A stretch of DNA of 64,000 bases from Streptomyces fulvorobeus (lineage in GTDB: Bacteria > Actinomycetota > Actinomycetes > Streptomycetales > Streptomycetaceae): the NCBI RefSeq assembly GCF_013167895.1, contig NZ_BLWC01000001.1, positions 3,720,001 to 3,784,000 of the forward strand, in the 5' to 3' direction. Shown in pieces: positions 43,432-51,960 of the stretch. Under the pieces are notes generated by a model, which did no database searches, was not told the origin of the DNA, and saw only the letters and a program-made list of their open reading frames with translations. A program made the position numbers and the translations under genes. Positions within the stretch are counted from its first letter, which is position 1, and each line of letters starts with the position of its first letter.

Positions 43432-45507
43432 TCAAGCGTGGTCGGGGTGGACGTAGACGGAGTGCGGTCCGTTGTCGCGGTAGATCAGTTCGCCGCGTTC
43501 GGCTGCCGCCTTGAGACCGGCGCGGACAGTCTTGCGGTCCTTCCCCACCATGTCGGCGACAGCGGAAGGCTTCATGCCATCGGGGCCTGCTGCCTCGATG
43601 GCGGTGAGTGCCTTGCCCAGCCAGTCCGGCCCGTCCGCCTGCTCATCCCTTAACGCGGACAAGTTCAGTCCCGGCGCCGCCGGCCTTTCCGGGTGGTTCG
43701 GGGGCTCGGGGGCGGTGCCGAATTGCTGGTCAATCTGTTCCATGAACGCGCGCACGGCCGCGTCCTCATCGGATACCGGGGCCGCCTGCTCGTTGCGGAG
43801 TGCGGACAGGTTCAGTCCGTTGCTCACGGCGGACTGTTCGGCCGGTCCGGTGTCGGCGGCCGGTGTGTTGGTCGGGTCGCGCATCCACGCGGTGCGTTCC
43901 GGGTCCCACCGGTTCGTGTACGCGTCACCCGCAGCCTTGGCCGAGATGGCGTCGAGGGTGGGGTGCATGTCGGTGGTGGCGTGGACGATGTCGCGGATCT
44001 GGTTGGGCAAGATCCGCCAGTTCTTGAACAGGGCTGCGGCGGATTCCGGGGTGCCCATGAACCCGGCGCCCTTGTAGGGGGCTTGGTCCACGCGGAGCCC
44101 GCGGGTTCCGGGGAAGACTCTGCTGAGGTCCATGCCTTCGACTTCGCCGCCGGTGAGGCAGACGCGGGCTTTGGCTTCGCGGCGGATCATCAGGTTGCCG
44201 AGCACCGACCCGGTGGCACCCAGCGCGGTGAGGACGGTGCGCACCCCCATGGCGCGCAGCATCCGGATCACTTCGAGGATCTTCTTCGCGAGGTCCTTCA
44301 TGCGGCGGTCGGTGCTGGTCAGGATCTCCGCACCTTCATCGACGACCAGCATGATCTGGGGGATCTTCCCGCTGATGGGGAGCTGGTCGGTGTTCGCCTT
44401 GGCCATGAGGTCCTGGTAGGCGACCTTGCGGCGCAACCCGATGACCAGGGCCGCATCGAGCATCAGCGCGGCTTCCTCGTGGGTTGAGGCGAGCCAGTCG
44501 ATGCCCGGCCGGACCCCGTCCACGGGTGCCCCGTGGGTGTCGAGTGCGGGGCGGACCCAGGGCAGGCCGGCCGATCCGGCGTTCAGGTCGATGACCCAGG
44601 TCAGGATGTCGGTGGTGCGGGCGAACCCGGCCAGGATCACGTGCACCATGTTCGTCTTCCCGGACCCGGTGGGGCCCACGACCAGCGCGCACTGCTCGCG
44701 CAGGAACACACAGATCTCTTCGGCATTGGTCCGGTAGCCCCAGGGGATGCCCGTGTAGATCGACAACGGGCTGTAGTCAGACGGGTAGGTGCGCTCCTCG
44801 GAGAGCACGTTGACCGTGGTCACATCGATCAGCACCCGCCCCTGATGCACACCCTGCGAGGCGACCGCGGTGCAGCCATGCGGGAGCCTCGCGTCGGCGG
44901 ACAGGGCCGCGGAGTGCTGCGCGATCCGGTCGTAGGTGGTGCCACCGGCAGGGAGTTCGGCATCGATGGTGAACCCGGTACCGGTCGGCCAGATCTCCAC
45001 CGCGACGACCCGCAGCGTGATCGTGCAGACCCGCTGCACCCGGTCCACCCACTCGGCGGCGATCGCCCGCCGTTCCGCGCTGAGTTCGCGGCTGACCTGG
45101 CGTTCATCGGCGGCGATGGCCTCCAGCTCCCTCGCCTCCTCGTAGAGGAGGGTGGAGCGGGCGGCGGCGCCGATCCCGACGCCGATGGTGGCGAGTGATC
45201 CAAGGGCGGCCCAGGTCAGGGGCCCGGTGGTCATGGCCCATGTCGTCCATCCGGCGCCTACCAGCCAGGAGGCGGAGCGCATGGCGATGGTGCGGGCGGC
45301 CAGGCGTTCGCGCAGGCTGCTGATCGTGTGGCCGATCGCCCCGGCGGCGCCGATGGTGAGGGCCCAGGCGGGGGGCATGCCGGTGGCTGCTCCGGTGGTG
45401 GCGAGGGCGAGGCATCCGGTGGTGGCGGACAGGGCGCCGGTCACGGGTCCGTGACCGGCAGCCCAGTCCCACACCGGCCCGGTGCTGGCCTGTGTGGTGG
45501 TGGTCAT
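43432..45507 (-). CDS. tra: FtsK/SpoIIIE-like DNA translocase (Tra) of the AICE
   Basis: A 691-residue plasmid-transfer translocase. Four or so membrane segments fill residues 15-115; the motor has Walker A LVVGPTGSGKTNMVHVI and Walker B QIMLVVDEGAEI. The last 70 residues (LTAIEAAGPDGMKPSAVADM onwards) are a winged helix, which in TraB recognises 8-bp clt repeats. Between motor and winged helix the motif GLNLSALR(N/D)EQA occurs twice, about 60 residues apart. It moves double-stranded DNA between mycelia. ATG 45507 is one base beyond the stop of the upstream gene. Confidence 0.93.
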   Translation of the reverse strand: MTTTTQASTGPVWDWAAGHGPVTGALSATTGCLALATTGAATGMPPAWALTIGAAGAIGHTISSLRERLAARTIAMRSASWLVGAGWTTWAMTTGPLTWAALGSLATIGVGIGAAARSTLLYEEARELEAIAADERQVSRELSAERRAIAAEWVDRVQRVCTITLRVVAVEIWPTGTGFTIDAELPAGGTTYDRIAQHSAALSADARLPHGCTAVASQGVHQGRVLIDVTTVNVLSEERTYPSDYSPLSIYTGIPWGYRTNAEEICVFLREQCALVVGPTGSGKTNMVHVILAGFARTTDILTWVIDLNAGSAGLPWVRPALDTHGAPVDGVRPGIDWLASTHEEAALMLDAALVIGLRRKVAYQDLMAKANTDQLPISGKIPQIMLVVDEGAEILTSTDRRMKDLAKKILEVIRMLRAMGVRTVLTALGATGSVLGNLMIRREAKARVCLTGGEVEGMDLSRVFPGTRGLRVDQAPYKGAGFMGTPESAAALFKNWRILPNQIRDIVHATTDMHPTLDAISAKAAGDAYTNRWDPERTAWMRDPTNTPAADTGPAEQSAVSNGLNLSALRNEQAAPVSDEDAAVRAFMEQIDQQFGTAPEPPNHPERPAAPGLNLSALRDEQADGPDWLGKALTAIEAAGPDGMKPSAVADMVGKDRKTVRAGLKAAAERGELIYRDNGPHSVYVHPDHA

Positions 45508-45508
45508 C

Positions 45509-47116
45509 TCAGACGTTCCAGCCCTTCTCGGCTTCGGTCCCGTTGCGGGGGTCTTCGTGGCGGGCGATGTCCTGTTCGTGGGAGAGGCGGAACAGCGGCC
45601 CCATGTCCTCCGCGACCGCGACCGCGGACATGACCGCGCCGAAGATGGAGCTGAAGCCTTCCGCGACGTCCTTCTCCAGCGGGAACTCCGAATCGGCCCG
45701 CTCGGCCAGGATGCGCATGACGTTCGCGACGCTCGTGAGTGCGTCGGGGAGCCGTTCGACCATGGCCAGGATCTCCATGGCCGACTCAGGCTCGTACTGC
45801 TGAGCTGCGGATTCCATCTCCGCGGCGTACTCCTCGAACCGGAAACCAGACATGCCCTCTCCCTCACTCGCAGTCGTGGTGGGTGCTGCCGGCGCCAGCC
45901 CCTCGGGGCGCTCGGCCGTGTCGCTGATCTGATCGGCGCTGGCAGCCGCCTCGGCGTCGGCGGCAACCTCGTCGTCCTCCAGGGCGGCGCGTATGGCGTC
46001 GTCCCGGTGGGTGCGCTGCTCCTGGGCGGTGCGGGTCATCCGGGCATAGAGGCGGCGACCGGGGTACATCAGCCAGGCCCAGCCGAGTTTCCGGCCCAAC
46101 GGGGTGGAGACCATCCCGACCAGCCCCAACGCCCCGGCGAGCAGGGCGGCGAGTAGTCGGCGGCCCTGAAAGCGGGCAGCGGACCGCCACAGGGATTTGC
46201 GTGCCTTCTTCCGGACCGGCGCCTTACGGATGTCGTCGCGCTGGGCGGAGACCTTTGCGGCCGTCCGCTGGTCACGCGCCTGACGGCTGCGGTCGACCAA
46301 CGAGCCTTTGGCGGCCCCGACCCGGCCCGCGGCCTTGGTCACAGACCGGCCGATCGGGCCTTTACGGTCCAACGATGCCGACCGGGCGGCCGTCTTGGCG
46401 TCACGGCGGGCATCCGCCAGGGCCCGCCGTGCCCCAGCCGTCTCAGACCGCCGATCAGCCCGGGACGGGGCCGCCTTGCGGGCCGACTCGCGCAGCGCCT
46501 TGACCTGCCCCGCACGCCCCCGGGACTTACCAGGAGCCGACCTCGGCCCGGGGGTGTTGGGTGTCTTGCGGGGTGTGTGCAGGCTGCGGTGCAGCGCTCC
46601 CGCCTTGGAGCCCGCCGTGGAAGAACCGGTCGTGCCGTGAGTGGTCTTCTTCCCGCCACGGCCTGGCGTCTTACTGGTGCCGGCGTTCCCGTTACGGGAC
46701 TGCTTCGGCACCCCTCCCGCCGCACCACGACGGCCGGAAGCGCGGCCCACCGGAGCGGCAGCGCTCGCGTTGCGGGACACGCGGCCTGCATTCTTGCCCA
46801 ACCCTGAGCCCTTGGTCGTCTTGGTCTTGGTCTGGTGGGGCTTGTTCTTGGTGCGGCGGGTGTGGGTCGCTGCGATCGTGCCGAGGACGACGGCACCCGT
46901 GGCGGCAACCGCCAACGCGGCGGGGCCTCCGACCAGTGCGGCAGCGGCCATCAGGGACGTGGTGGCGTTGGTGCCGGTGACCGCGAGCGGGACGACCGGC
47001 CACCCGCCCGGGGTGTGCTCTACCTCGGCGGTCGGCTTCTGTGGGGGCGGAGGAGGCGGGTCAGTGTCCGGAGCCGCCACGGGGGTTACTTCCGGAGCAA
47101 GGGTGGTGTCAGTCAT
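45509..47116 (-). CDS. Large basic membrane protein of the AICE
   Basis: A 535-residue protein. After a Pro-rich N-terminus (TDPPPPPPQKP) there is a hydrophobic pair (residues 45-85), then about 200 residues rich in Lys, Arg, Ser and Gly (RTKNKPHQTKTKTTKGSGLG), another hydrophobic segment (RLLAALLAGALGLVGMV) and an acidic C-terminal domain. Such Spd-type proteins occur next to tra and are thought to help plasmid spread; the basic region might bind DNA. I do not recognise a named domain. Confidence 0.75.
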   Translation of the reverse strand: MTDTTLAPEVTPVAAPDTDPPPPPPQKPTAEVEHTPGGWPVVPLAVTGTNATTSLMAAAALVGGPAALAVAATGAVVLGTIAATHTRRTKNKPHQTKTKTTKGSGLGKNAGRVSRNASAAAPVGRASGRRGAAGGVPKQSRNGNAGTSKTPGRGGKKTTHGTTGSSTAGSKAGALHRSLHTPRKTPNTPGPRSAPGKSRGRAGQVKALRESARKAAPSRADRRSETAGARRALADARRDAKTAARSASLDRKGPIGRSVTKAAGRVGAAKGSLVDRSRQARDQRTAAKVSAQRDDIRKAPVRKKARKSLWRSAARFQGRRLLAALLAGALGLVGMVSTPLGRKLGWAWLMYPGRRLYARMTRTAQEQRTHRDDAIRAALEDDEVAADAEAAASADQISDTAERPEGLAPAAPTTTASEGEGMSGFRFEEYAAEMESAAQQYEPESAMEILAMVERLPDALTSVANVMRILAERADSEFPLEKDVAEGFSSIFGAVMSAVAVAEDMGPLFRLSHEQDIARHEDPRNGTEAEKGWNV

Positions 47117-47222
47117 GCTGAGTGCACTCCCTTGGGAGTAGGAGGGCTCGGCCGGATCTGTGGTGGAGAGGGCCGGGCCCTGCGTTTGTGTGTGGCACGT
47201 ACGTGAAGCGGGTTGCCTGCGG

Positions 47223-47618
47223 TCAGGCCGCGGCGAGTGCGAGGGCGGCGAGGACCAGGGCGAGAATGTGCGCGGTCTGGTCGACGTGCGCGGCACCGCC
47301 GTTCGCGGCCCAGCCGGTTTGGCGGGCATGGTCCATCCACCAGGCCACCGGCCACCTGCGGTCGATGAACGCATGCGTGGCACCGATCCAGACCAGTGCT
47401 GCCAGCGCGGCCGGGACGGTCACCGGCAGGTCCAGCAGCACCACCCCTGCGAGGAGTCCCGCACCGCACGTGGCGATGTGGGTGGCGGCGTGCGTGAGGC
47501 CGGCCCGCCACCCTGCCGCACCGCGACCGGCCTTGTGTGCGGCCTGATGGTCGCTCTGGAGGGGATAGTCGGCCAGCAGATGACCCAGGTAGAGCAGGAT
47601 GAACAGCGAAGCGAACAC
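47223..47618 (-). CDS. DUF3307 family membrane protein
   Basis: A 131-residue protein with three or four membrane segments. The N-terminal LYLGHLLADYPLQSDHQAAH is the DUF3307 signature, and HAFIDRRWPVAWWMDHARQT follows. Such proteins are common in AICE transfer regions; their action is not known. GTG 47618 is the likely start. Confidence 0.85.
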   Translation of the reverse strand: MFASLFILLYLGHLLADYPLQSDHQAAHKAGRGAAGWRAGLTHAATHIATCGAGLLAGVVLLDLPVTVPAALAALVWIGATHAFIDRRWPVAWWMDHARQTGWAANGGAAHVDQTAHILALVLAALALAAA

Positions 47619-47636
47619 GAGGAGTGTCCTTCCGGT

Positions 47637-47966
47637 TCATGAGGGCGGGGAGTCGGCGCAGGGCACGCACAAGCCGAGCGAGCGCGGGATGCAGTACCCG
47701 GCATCCCGCCGGCAGGCCGGGCAGGTGCGGCGGGCAGCCATGGCCTTCGCCAGAGCCGCCGCACGGCCCGGGGTCATCGGGCGGACCGGTTTGGCCCGGT
47801 CGACGCGGTAGAGGTAGGCGACCAGCGGACCCCGACGTCGGCGCGGCCGCTGGAGTTCAGCGGCCACGTCCTGACCGCCGGGCCGCAGGCCGAGGGCGCG
47901 GAGTTGACGGCGGGTGGCCAGACCCTCGGGGGCGAGGCGCCACCGGTACTCGGGCAGGCCGCTCAC
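47637..47966 (-). CDS. RRQRL-motif zinc-binding protein
   Basis: A 109-residue protein. It has TRRQLRALGLRPGGQD near the N-terminus, the namesake motif of an AICE-associated family, and a Cys cluster (CPACRRDAGYC...CVPC) at the end that probably binds zinc. GTG 47966 overlaps the stop of the DUF2637 gene (GTGA), so they are translationally coupled. Confidence 0.82.
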   Translation of the reverse strand: MSGLPEYRWRLAPEGLATRRQLRALGLRPGGQDVAAELQRPRRRRGPLVAYLYRVDRAKPVRPMTPGRAAALAKAMAARRTCPACRRDAGYCIPRSLGLCVPCADSPPS

Positions 47967-48967
47967 TGGTTCGCGCCTTCCAGCGCCTTCGTTGCGGTGT
48001 GGTCTCGGTGTTCCTGGTAGCGGGCGGTCACCCAGCCGGTGGACCAGCCGCACAGCTCGGCGGCCTGCCGGATCGACAGCCCGGCATCGAACGCGGCCCG
48101 GACCGTGGCCCGCGCCAACGGCTCCTCCTGCCTCTCCACAGCAGGGCCGGCGGACAGCAGGGCCAGGCGTTCACGCTCCACCCGCTCCTGTTCACGCATC
48201 TGTTCACGGCGTTCACGGGCTTCCCGCTCCCGGGCCTCCAGCTCGCGGCGCTGCGCGGCTTCGCGTTCAAGGCGTTCACGCTCGGCCTGCTGCTGTTCAC
48301 GCATCTGTTCACGGCGTTCACGGGCCTCCCGCTCAGCCCGCTCCCGGGCCTCCACCCGCTCGCGCTCCTCCAGCCGGGCGGCTTCCTCCCGGGCGGTCTG
48401 CTCACGGGCCAAGAGCGCTTCGTGTTCACGCTGTTCACGAGCCAGCTGCGCCGCGTGCTCACGCTCCTCACGCACCCGCCGCTCCTGCGCCTCACGGCGC
48501 TCCTCAGCGGCCCGCTCGCGCTCCGCCCGCTCAGCGCTGAGCTGTGCTTCGCGGGCAGTGTGGGCGGCGGTGATGGCCTGACGGTAGGCGAGACCCGTCT
48601 CAGCCGTGACGATCAGAAGCAGGGGCGCGACCGAGTGGACCGCCGCCCCGACCAGGTCTTTCTTCAGCGCGGAGTCCGCGACGTTCAGGGCCAGGGTCAT
48701 GCCGCCGGTCATCCACCGCAGCGCGATGGGCCACCGGCCACCGTCCCCGCCCAACGCGGCCAGGACCGAGTCCAGACGGACCACGATGACGACCGCCGCA
48801 TCCACCACCAGAGGCAGGATCGGAGCCGTCCACTCCCACCCCTTGGGGCTGTGGCGCTCCATCAACGGCGTCACCGTGAGAATGGAGAACAGCATCGCCC
48901 CACCGACGATCAGCCACGTCCCGACCGACAGGGCGCGTTCCGCTGAACGGATCTGAACACTGTTCAC
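47963..48967 (-). CDS. DUF2637/SpdB-like membrane coiled-coil protein
   Basis: A 334-residue protein. Residues 15-125 carry four membrane segments (LSVGTWLIVGGAMLFSILTV onward). Residues 130-285 are a long Glu/Arg heptad region (REQREHEALLAREQTAREEA), certainly coiled coil. The C-terminus is a helix-turn-helix (IRQAAELCGWSTGWVTARYQ). In AICEs such proteins are grouped with Spd/Tra functions. GTG 48967 shares GTGA with the previous gene's expected stop. Confidence 0.85.
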   Translation of the reverse strand: MNSVQIRSAERALSVGTWLIVGGAMLFSILTVTPLMERHSPKGWEWTAPILPLVVDAAVVIVVRLDSVLAALGGDGGRWPIALRWMTGGMTLALNVADSALKKDLVGAAVHSVAPLLLIVTAETGLAYRQAITAAHTAREAQLSAERAERERAAEERREAQERRVREEREHAAQLAREQREHEALLAREQTAREEAARLEERERVEARERAEREARERREQMREQQQAERERLEREAAQRRELEAREREARERREQMREQERVERERLALLSAGPAVERQEEPLARATVRAAFDAGLSIRQAAELCGWSTGWVTARYQEHRDHTATKALEGANQ

Positions 48968-49247
48968 GACCGGCCCCCTCCCGTGAACGCACCTGAACGG
49001 AGGCCAGCAGCCGGACCGGGGAGGTGTCGTCGTCCGGCCTCTCCGGGTACTCCGTCCACTCCCACTGGGCCCCGTCCATGAACACGAACCCCAGGCCGGT
49101 GAGCGCCTGTGAACGCTCCGGCGGTGTCGGTACGGTCCCGGGGCCGAAGTCGTGCTCCGGCCACTGCGAGACCGGAACACCCATCAGGGCGACGTACAGG
49201 GTCCACCTGCCGTCACGGCTGGACATCTGCGCGGTGTACTCGCTCAT
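48964..49247 (-). CDS. DUF6303-like small AICE protein, frameshifted at the end
   Basis: About 94 residues: MSEYTAQMSSRDGRWTLYV, WPEHDFGPGTVPTPPERSQA, AQWEWTEYPERPDDDTSPVR. The conserved pattern resembles AICE proteins I know as DUF6303 (from memory). As written the frame runs on to 48600. Adding one C to the run 48974-48978 gives a TGA at 48964 that overlaps the DUF2637 GTG, the normal coupling, so I read this as a homopolymer error. Confidence 0.7.
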
Positions 49248-49546
49248 GCGGTCACCGCCGCACGCTCGTGCAGCGGACGCCGGGAGGTGGCGTGGCGGGT
49301 GCGGCGGCCGCAGGGCCGGGGCTCCTTGAGCGGGAGGGCCCGCATCAGGCTCTCCGCGTAGGCCGCGGCCTCCGGGTCGCTCTCCCGCAAGTCCGCGAGA
49401 ACCTCGCGGGCGACGTCCAGACGGGCCGCCCGGTCCATCACGGACTCGGTGGGCGAACCGGTGAACAGCTCCAGGTCGATGCCCAGAGCCAGCTCAATGA
49501 ACTCGGTCGCGGTAACAGCCACGCGACCAGCAACGATGGTCTTCAT
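49244..49546 (-). CDS. Small AICE protein of unknown function
   Basis: A 100-residue soluble protein. The first 70 residues are acidic and helical (ARLDVAREVLADLRESDPEA); the last 25 are strongly basic (PRPCGRRTRHATSRRPLHER). GAGGAG precedes ATG 49546. Its stop overlaps the next gene. It is probably an accessory transfer gene; no domain is recognised. Confidence 0.7.
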   Translation of the reverse strand: MKTIVAGRVAVTATEFIELALGIDLELFTGSPTESVMDRAARLDVAREVLADLRESDPEAAAYAESLMRALPLKEPRPCGRRTRHATSRRPLHERAAVTA

Positions 49547-49582
49547 GGGTCGTTTTCTCCTCGCGGTGAGACGGCCTGAAAG

Positions 49583-49610
49583 CGGCCCCGGTGTTCGAGC
49601 ACCGGGGCCG
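49583..49610 (-). terminator. Hairpin upstream of the small AICE protein gene
   Basis: An 11-bp perfect stem (49583-49593 and 49600-49610) with loop TTCGAG. It separates the 49.7-50.1 kb small genes from the downstream spd-tra operon. Confidence 0.75.
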
Positions 49611-49674
49611 CGCGCCGTTCAGGGATGGGCTGCCACGTCATGTGGTCGGCCCGGCCGCCAGAGCAGGCGGCGAG

Positions 49675-49722
49675 TGCCCCGGGCCGGATTCGATCCAGCG
49701 GCTTCACGCCGTGATCCGGGGC
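49675..49722 (-). ncRNA. tRNA-like 48-nt fold, copy 1
   Basis: Read on the minus strand, GCCCCGG at the 5' end pairs with CCGGGGC at the 3' end like an acceptor stem, followed by an unpaired A. Inside is a T-arm-like hairpin, GCTGG and CCGGC around a 7-base loop ATCGAAT, and a short CGGC/GCCG arm takes the place of D and anticodon arms. It begins 6 bases after the stop of the 59-aa gene. It may act as a terminator or as a structured 3' end. Confidence 0.55.
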
Positions 49723-49728
49723 TGGTGG

Positions 49729-49908
49729 TCAGTGGCCGTAGTTCTCGGGAAGGCCGTGACGTCGCAGCCACTCGCCCTCGTAGTCGGTGCGGCCGACCGC
49801 TTCGAACGAGGCGCGGGCGTCGTTGACCTCGTCGTCCGTCATCTCGGGCGTGGTCTTGTGTGCCCACGTCTTGCCAGTGAGGTCGGGCCAGCGATCTGCA
49901 GATCCCAT
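49729..49908 (-). CDS. 59-aa AICE protein
   Basis: A short ORF with AAGGGA about 7 bases before ATG 49908, ordinary codon use and the composition of a real soluble protein (WPDLTGKTWAHKTTPEMTDD; YEGEWLRRHGLPENYGH end). It follows the 30-aa gene on the same strand. No known domain. Confidence 0.65.
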   Translation of the reverse strand: MGSADRWPDLTGKTWAHKTTPEMTDDEVNDARASFEAVGRTDYEGEWLRRHGLPENYGH

Positions 49909-49942
49909 GAACGGTCCCTTCGGTGGTCGGGGTGGTACCGAG

Positions 49943-49990
49943 TGCCCCGGGCCGGACTCGATCCGGCAGCCTCACGCCGTGATCCGGGGC
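49943..49990 (-). ncRNA. tRNA-like 48-nt fold, copy 2
   Basis: It has the same architecture as copy 1: GCCCCGG/CCGGGGC acceptor, CGGC-containing short arm, T-arm stem GCCGG/CCGGC with loop ATCGAGT. Where copy 1 has a U-G pair in the T-arm, this copy has C-G, so the stem is preserved. It begins 10 bases after the stop of the 30-aa gene. Confidence 0.55.
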
Positions 49991-49999
49991 GGTGCATGC

Positions 50000-50092
50000 T
50001 CAGCGACCGGACCCGCCGGAGGAACGGCGGTTGGCCTCACTGACCTTCTTGGAAAGCTCGTCGCGGTCCTGCTCTGTCAGACTGCTGATCAC
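50000..50092 (-). CDS. 30-aa AICE peptide
   Basis: A very short ORF beginning GTG with a strong GGAGG 5 bases before it: MISSLTEQDRDELSKKVSEA and a Ser/Gly/Arg-rich tail. The helical, charged N-terminal part and the good ribosome-binding site support translation. It is followed directly by a tRNA-like fold, as is the next gene. Confidence 0.5.
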   Translation of the reverse strand: MISSLTEQDRDELSKKVSEANRRSSGGSGR

Positions 50093-50119
50093 AGGTGCCT
50101 CCTACACAGGTGCCTGCTC

Positions 50120-50149
50120 GCGGCACCCCGGTTGCCCCCGGGGTGCCGC
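50120..50149. terminator. Hairpin upstream of the small-gene cluster
   Basis: A 12-bp perfect stem (50120-50131 and 50138-50149) with a 6-base loop. The 300 bases between it and the GntR operators have no gene I can support. Confidence 0.65.
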
Positions 50150-50480
50150 TCCTCGTTCCGGACCATCCGGCTCCCCTCAGCCCCGCCCGTACGACCCAAG
50201 GGGGTCGGACGGGCGGGGGAGGCAACCGGCCGCAGCGCGGGAAGCGCCGCGGAGGTGTGCTTGAACGTGCGTGTCTCCTTCGGGGGCGACTCCCGTTTCA
50301 CGGAAGAGCCGCTAGCCCGTTGTAGGCAGAGACATGACCTTTCGGTCTCGTGCCATCCGGTTGACCAGGGGTCCGGTTCCCTCGACCCGCTCTGTCCCGG
50401 GCCCCTTGGCAGTGCATCCGCCGCGCAAAGGCGGGGAATATCGCGCAACCGGGCACACTTGAAGGAGCTGCACCGCTTGC

Positions 50481-50571
50481 TCAACTTGTTGGTACAAGTT
50501 GATGTAGTGATGGTGCACCCACGGACGGTGAGTCGTCAAGCGATCGGGGCCCACATGTACCAACAAGTTGA
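50481..50571 (+). promoter_or_regulatory. Operator sites of the GntR regulator
   Basis: A perfect palindrome TCAACTTGT-TGGT-ACAAGTTGA (50481-50502) lies 92 bases before the gntR start. The half site ACAAGTTGA, with the same ACCA-type spacer, recurs at 50563-50571 just before the gene. Paired sites of this form suit a dimeric GntR/KorSA-type repressor acting on its own promoter. Confidence 0.7.
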
Positions 50572-50593
50572 GCGAGTGCGTCATGATGGGGTC

Positions 50594-51367
50594 ATGAGCA
50601 AGCAGCCGAAGTATCGGCAAATCGCGGATGCTCTGCGCCGCGAAATCGACAACGGGGCATACCCGCCCGGGGCGCGGCTCCCTTCGGAAAGCGAGCTGTC
50701 AGCGCGCTTCGACGCATCGCGGAACACTGTGCGGTCCGGGCTTGGCTTGCTGGTCACGCAGGGGCTTGTCTCGTCCAGTCAGGGACTCGGGTACGAGGTT
50801 GCCAAGCATGAGGTGTTCAAGCTGAACGCCTCCCGGTTCGAGAATCTGAGCTTCCCCCAGAACGGTGACGCCTACAGCACAGACGTCACTGGCGCAGGTC
50901 GTCGACCGCACCAGACATTCAGGGTTGAGATCCTGCCCGCGCCGGCGGATGTGGCGGGGAGGCTAAAGGTAGAACCCGAATCTCGCACTGTCCTGCGGTT
51001 CTGCCATCGGTATGTCGATGACGTGCCGTGGTCGACTCAGGCCACGTACTACCCCGCGTGGCTGGCTGATGAGGCCCCCCGCCTCGCGGAACCTGGTGAC
51101 ATCGAAGAGGGCACTACTCGGTACCTGGCTGCTCATGGGACCGAGCAAATCGGGTACTTCGACGAAATCTCTACGCGCATGCCTACCCCGGACGAGGCGC
51201 GATTGCTGGAGATCGGTGCAGGGGTGCCGGTGCTGCTCTGGATGCGGACTGGCTACTCGGCGGAGCGGCCTGTTCGCTGCACCATTACGACGTTCCGGGG
51301 TGACCTGAACCGGATGACCTACGAGATCGGCGACCAGGCCGCCCGAAGCGAGATCGACCCTCAGTGA
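50594..51367 (+). CDS. GntR family transcriptional regulator (KorSA-like)
   Basis: A 257-residue repressor: N-terminal winged helix (KYRQIADALRREIDNGAYPP, LPSESELSARFDASRNTVRS) and a C-terminal UTRA effector domain (RFCHRYVDDVPWSTQATYYP). ATG 50594 is the start immediately before the HTH; the upstream open frame is unrelated. In pSAM2 the GntR regulator KorSA represses replication and transfer genes; here the perfect operator lies upstream. The next gene overlaps by 4 bases. Confidence 0.92.
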   Translation: MSKQPKYRQIADALRREIDNGAYPPGARLPSESELSARFDASRNTVRSGLGLLVTQGLVSSSQGLGYEVAKHEVFKLNASRFENLSFPQNGDAYSTDVTGAGRRPHQTFRVEILPAPADVAGRLKVEPESRTVLRFCHRYVDDVPWSTQATYYPAWLADEAPRLAEPGDIEEGTTRYLAAHGTEQIGYFDEISTRMPTPDEARLLEIGAGVPVLLWMRTGYSAERPVRCTITTFRGDLNRMTYEIGDQAARSEIDPQ

Positions 51368-51906
51368 AAATCATCCCCGCCCGCCCGGACGACGTGACCA
51401 AGCTTTTGGCCTTCCGTGGGGAGGCCGCAGCTTGGCTCACACGTCTCGGTAGCGACCAGTGGCAGCGCCCCTACCCGGCTGACCGGCTGCTCGCCACGAT
51501 TGAGGCAGGTTCCGTCTTCATGGTCACGGACGGCGACGTGACAGCGGCCACCATCACTCTCACGTCCGACGTGGAGGAAGGCATGTGGACGGACGAGGAG
51601 TTGAGTGAGCCGTCAAGATTCGTGACCAAGCTGACCGTGGCGCGGACCCATGCCGGACAGAACCTTGGTGGTCGGCTTCTCGACTGGGCCGGCGACCGTG
51701 CGTATCGCGATGGAGCAAAGTGGCTCCGCCTTGACGCGTGGACGACGAACATGGCGCTACAGCGGTACTACCTCCAGCAGGGGTTCGAGCACGTGCGCAC
51801 TGTTCGCGATGGTGGTGCGGTGAATGGGGGGCCGCGTGTTTCAGGGTGGCTCGCGCAGCGTCCGACGGCACCCGCCGACCACGGTTTCGAGGACAACGCA
51901 ACCTGA
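51364..51906 (+). CDS. GNAT family N-acetyltransferase
   Basis: A 180-residue acetyl-CoA-dependent acetyltransferase. The acetyl-CoA loop appears in VARTHAGQNLGGRLLDWAGD, and LRLDAWTTNMALQRYYLQQG is motif B. GTG overlaps the gntR stop (GTGA), so they are one operon. A nudix or acetyltransferase gene downstream of the regulator is usual in AICEs; the substrate is unknown. Confidence 0.9.
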   Translation: MKIIPARPDDVTKLLAFRGEAAAWLTRLGSDQWQRPYPADRLLATIEAGSVFMVTDGDVTAATITLTSDVEEGMWTDEELSEPSRFVTKLTVARTHAGQNLGGRLLDWAGDRAYRDGAKWLRLDAWTTNMALQRYYLQQGFEHVRTVRDGGAVNGGPRVSGWLAQRPTAPADHGFEDNAT

Positions 51907-51960
51907 CGCCACACCTGCGGGCAAGGTCAGAGGGATGTGGAAACGGTCGGAGCGACGTTC

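Noticed and set aside
48039..48581. Ser/Arg/Cys-rich plus-strand ORF
   Set aside because: It is the antisense image of the Glu/Arg coiled coil of the DUF2637 gene.
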